A DNA stretch of 64,000 nucleotides from Setophaga petechia. Lineage: Eukaryota; Chordata; Aves; Passeriformes; Parulidae. Below, piece by piece: positions 62,135 to 64,000 of this stretch. Where the stretch lies: assembly GCA_024362935.1 (NCBI GenBank), contig JANCRA010000012.1, forward strand, positions 1,116,001 to 1,180,000. The letters run 5' to 3'. The position numbers and the translations under genes were made by a program. Under the pieces are notes generated by a model. It had not been told where the DNA came from and did not search any database. It saw only the letters and a list, made by a program, of their open reading frames with translations. The number at the start of each line of letters is the position of its first letter. Position 1 is the first letter of the stretch.

Positions 62135-64000
62135 AGTGACATTGGTTTCAAAGGAATTACATTGGTTAGCATGAGGCTCAGAATTTGCCTCACTCATATT
62201 TATTTGAAGAGATTATATTTAAATAAGCATTCACATAATATGATTTTTGGTTTGTTTGTTTCATTTTTTTCCCATAACATTGGGTTTCCAGATTGTTTCA
62301 TTGGTTTCTTTCCCACAAAGGAAGAATTCAAAGCTAAGTTAGTCCTCCTTGAACAATAGCTGAATAGCAAGAGGAGGATCAAACTGGCAGCATTTGTCTG
62401 TGCTTTAATCTTCCTTTATTATCTCTTGGGGCTCTGTTTTATATGGTATTTTCCATTTTGCTTTTTGGGGAATGCTCTGAGTTTTCAAAAGAACCATTGA
62501 TTATGACTACAGCAGCAGAGCCTGGTGAGAAAAGCCATGCAAGTATGAATCATGATTTTAGGTTGAATTTCCTAAACTTTGTGTGATAGTTCTGGGTGAT
62601 GCCAATGCAACAACTCATAAAAAGCTCTTCAATATCTTGTCACCTCCAACTTTTAAGCAAAAAGTTTAAAAAAATTGAATGTTAGTGACCTTCTAAGCTT
62701 TTATTCCTATCAGAAAGTATTGGCATCACGTAACAGATGTTTTACTGTGCTGAAACATGAAGTAGGGCCCTACGCAATTCTTTAAAATGAATTGCAACTT
62801 TTAAAGGTTTTAATTTTTAACACTTCAAAAAGACTGTTGATCTCAAGTCATCTATTTAGGAAGTCCATACAACATTTCTTTGAGCTCCTTAGAGTTCCTT
62901 TTCAGCAGATTTTTCAGGGAAAAAAGTACTTATTAAATCCATTACCTGAGCCTTAGCCTATGCTTTGTCTGACAATCTGAGCATGGTTTTTAACGTGTAG
63001 CTGTGAATGTACTGATGCTCTCTGCTCTCTTGCTTTCCAAGAGGAAATCAGTATTGCACAAGTCACAATGCAGTGTGCCATCATTTAAATCTTCTTAAAA
63101 ACTATAAAGTGCTTATCTACTTTGCTTTAAACCATTGGCTGACCATGTATAACTGATGTAATGAATGGATGAAGAGCATCCTGCATGGAGGAAACACTTA
63201 AAATAAATTAAAACTCATGCTAAGTCAGAAAAGATCAGTAACTATTAGCATAGTTACATGAAATGTATAGTGTGAAATTCACAGTTGTAGACAGTGACTC
63301 ACTGACAAATCACTTGTGTACTTAATCAAACTGAAATATCACAGATAAAAGAGTGCAAGCAAGTGCACAGTGAGGTGTCAATAGTTTATATTGCTGCAAA
63401 ACCACACATAAGCATTTTGAGTATGCAAAAGCATTTGTTTACCTATAAAACATTTCTCCCTGTGCATGTTAAAACAACTAACATTCTCTACAGATCTTTC
63501 CATTGTGTATAAGGATATTTTTAGAAAGGTGAATGCCAGAACGAGAAAACACAGAGAAAGAATGACTGGAAATCGCTTGGGATACCCAGCTCTCATTGAA
63601 AATGTCAAGCATCTCAGTTTCCAGTATGTACTGGTAAGCCACCAGTTTAAGTCAAAATCCCTCTGTAAATAACAGGCTCAAAGTGGTCCTTTCTGGGGGC
63701 AGTCCATGCTGACCTACAGCTTGTATCATAATTTGGTGGAGGGGAAGAAAACCTAGACAGTGGATGTTTGGGGGAAAAGGTTTGCTAGTCTTGAGAAGTG
63801 CAGCAGCAAAAGGTAAGCAAGAGACAAAAATATCAGAGGATGTGTGAGAAGAATGTGGGTTGAGGGGAAGGATGAGATGAGAGGATGTGAATGGAGATGG
63901 CAGAGGGCAGTTTCTTGACAGAGAGCATATGAAACCCTTTTACATCAAAGAGAAGGCAGGAGTCAAAGGCAAGATATTTTATAGAAAGATAAAGAGTAAA
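62135..64000. other. Noncoding sequence, no gene seen
   Basis: No gene, RNA or repeat was recognised. From about 63780 to 63960 the plus strand becomes purine-rich with many GAGG, GATG and AGAG words. Overlapping opposite-strand frames at 63378-63672 mirror each other and are not genes. Confidence 0.6.

Noticed and set aside
61823..62197. Longest open frame (124 codons, minus strand)
   Set aside because: It runs antisense across the family-B LTR and its flank. The translation has no motif and the frame exists because the LTR is GC-richer than its surroundings.
1..64000. CRISPR arrays, operons, riboswitches or phage genes
   Set aside because: No direct-repeat/spacer pattern, no closely packed frames and no ribosome-binding-site logic. 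The sequence is vertebrate nuclear DNA.

Overview
The window looks like nuclear DNA of a bird, most likely a passerine. It is AT-rich and has no credible protein-coding gene: the longest ATG-initiated open frames are only about 110-124 codons, they overlap one another on both strands, and none matches a family I recognise. The interspersed repeats are avian: CR1 LINE fragments with the typical 8-bp-periodic 3' tail, a tRNA-Ile-headed SINE with a CR1 tail (the architecture of the zebra finch family TguSINE1), and solo LTRs of two avian endogenous-retrovirus families. I therefore read the window as a gene desert or the inside of one or more very long introns. Family names are from memory, not from a search.

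Layout. 1-3360: featureless AT-rich DNA. 3361-3840: GC-rich patch with a very dense CpG cluster at 3771-3823. 3900-4480: purine-rich then pyrimidine-rich strand asymmetry. 4480-14389: mostly unique sequence with an ATA microsatellite and a T-tract. 14390-14781: solo LTR, family A, minus strand, with a perfect 6-bp target-site duplication. 19470-19720: internally deleted CR1. 20900-21531: two CR1 fragments on the minus strand. 26208-26598: second family-A LTR, plus strand. 27401-27680: exon-like stretch of uncertain meaning. 31783-32360: solo LTR, family B, with TATA box, poly(A) signal and a near-perfect 5-bp duplication. 33334-33610 and 42371-42830: CR1 fragments on the minus strand. 38640-38960: second GC-rich patch. 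43925-44968: about 1 kb of CR1 on the plus strand, with reverse transcriptase remnant and 3' UTR. 49337-49777: a 12-copy minisatellite of 36-38 bp units. 55424-55575: tRNA-Ile/CR1 SINE on the minus strand. 59615-59995: simple-sequence tracts. 61700-62134: second family-B LTR, which has lost its promoter segment and poly(A) signal.

There are no genes to work together. What can be read is a record of retrotransposon insertion and decay. CR1 supplied its own copies and the machinery for the SINE. Two retroviral families left single LTRs, presumably by LTR-LTR recombination. I found no undescribed biological system. The items most worth checking are the CpG cluster, the exon-like segment near 27.5 kb, the minisatellite and the LTR structures.
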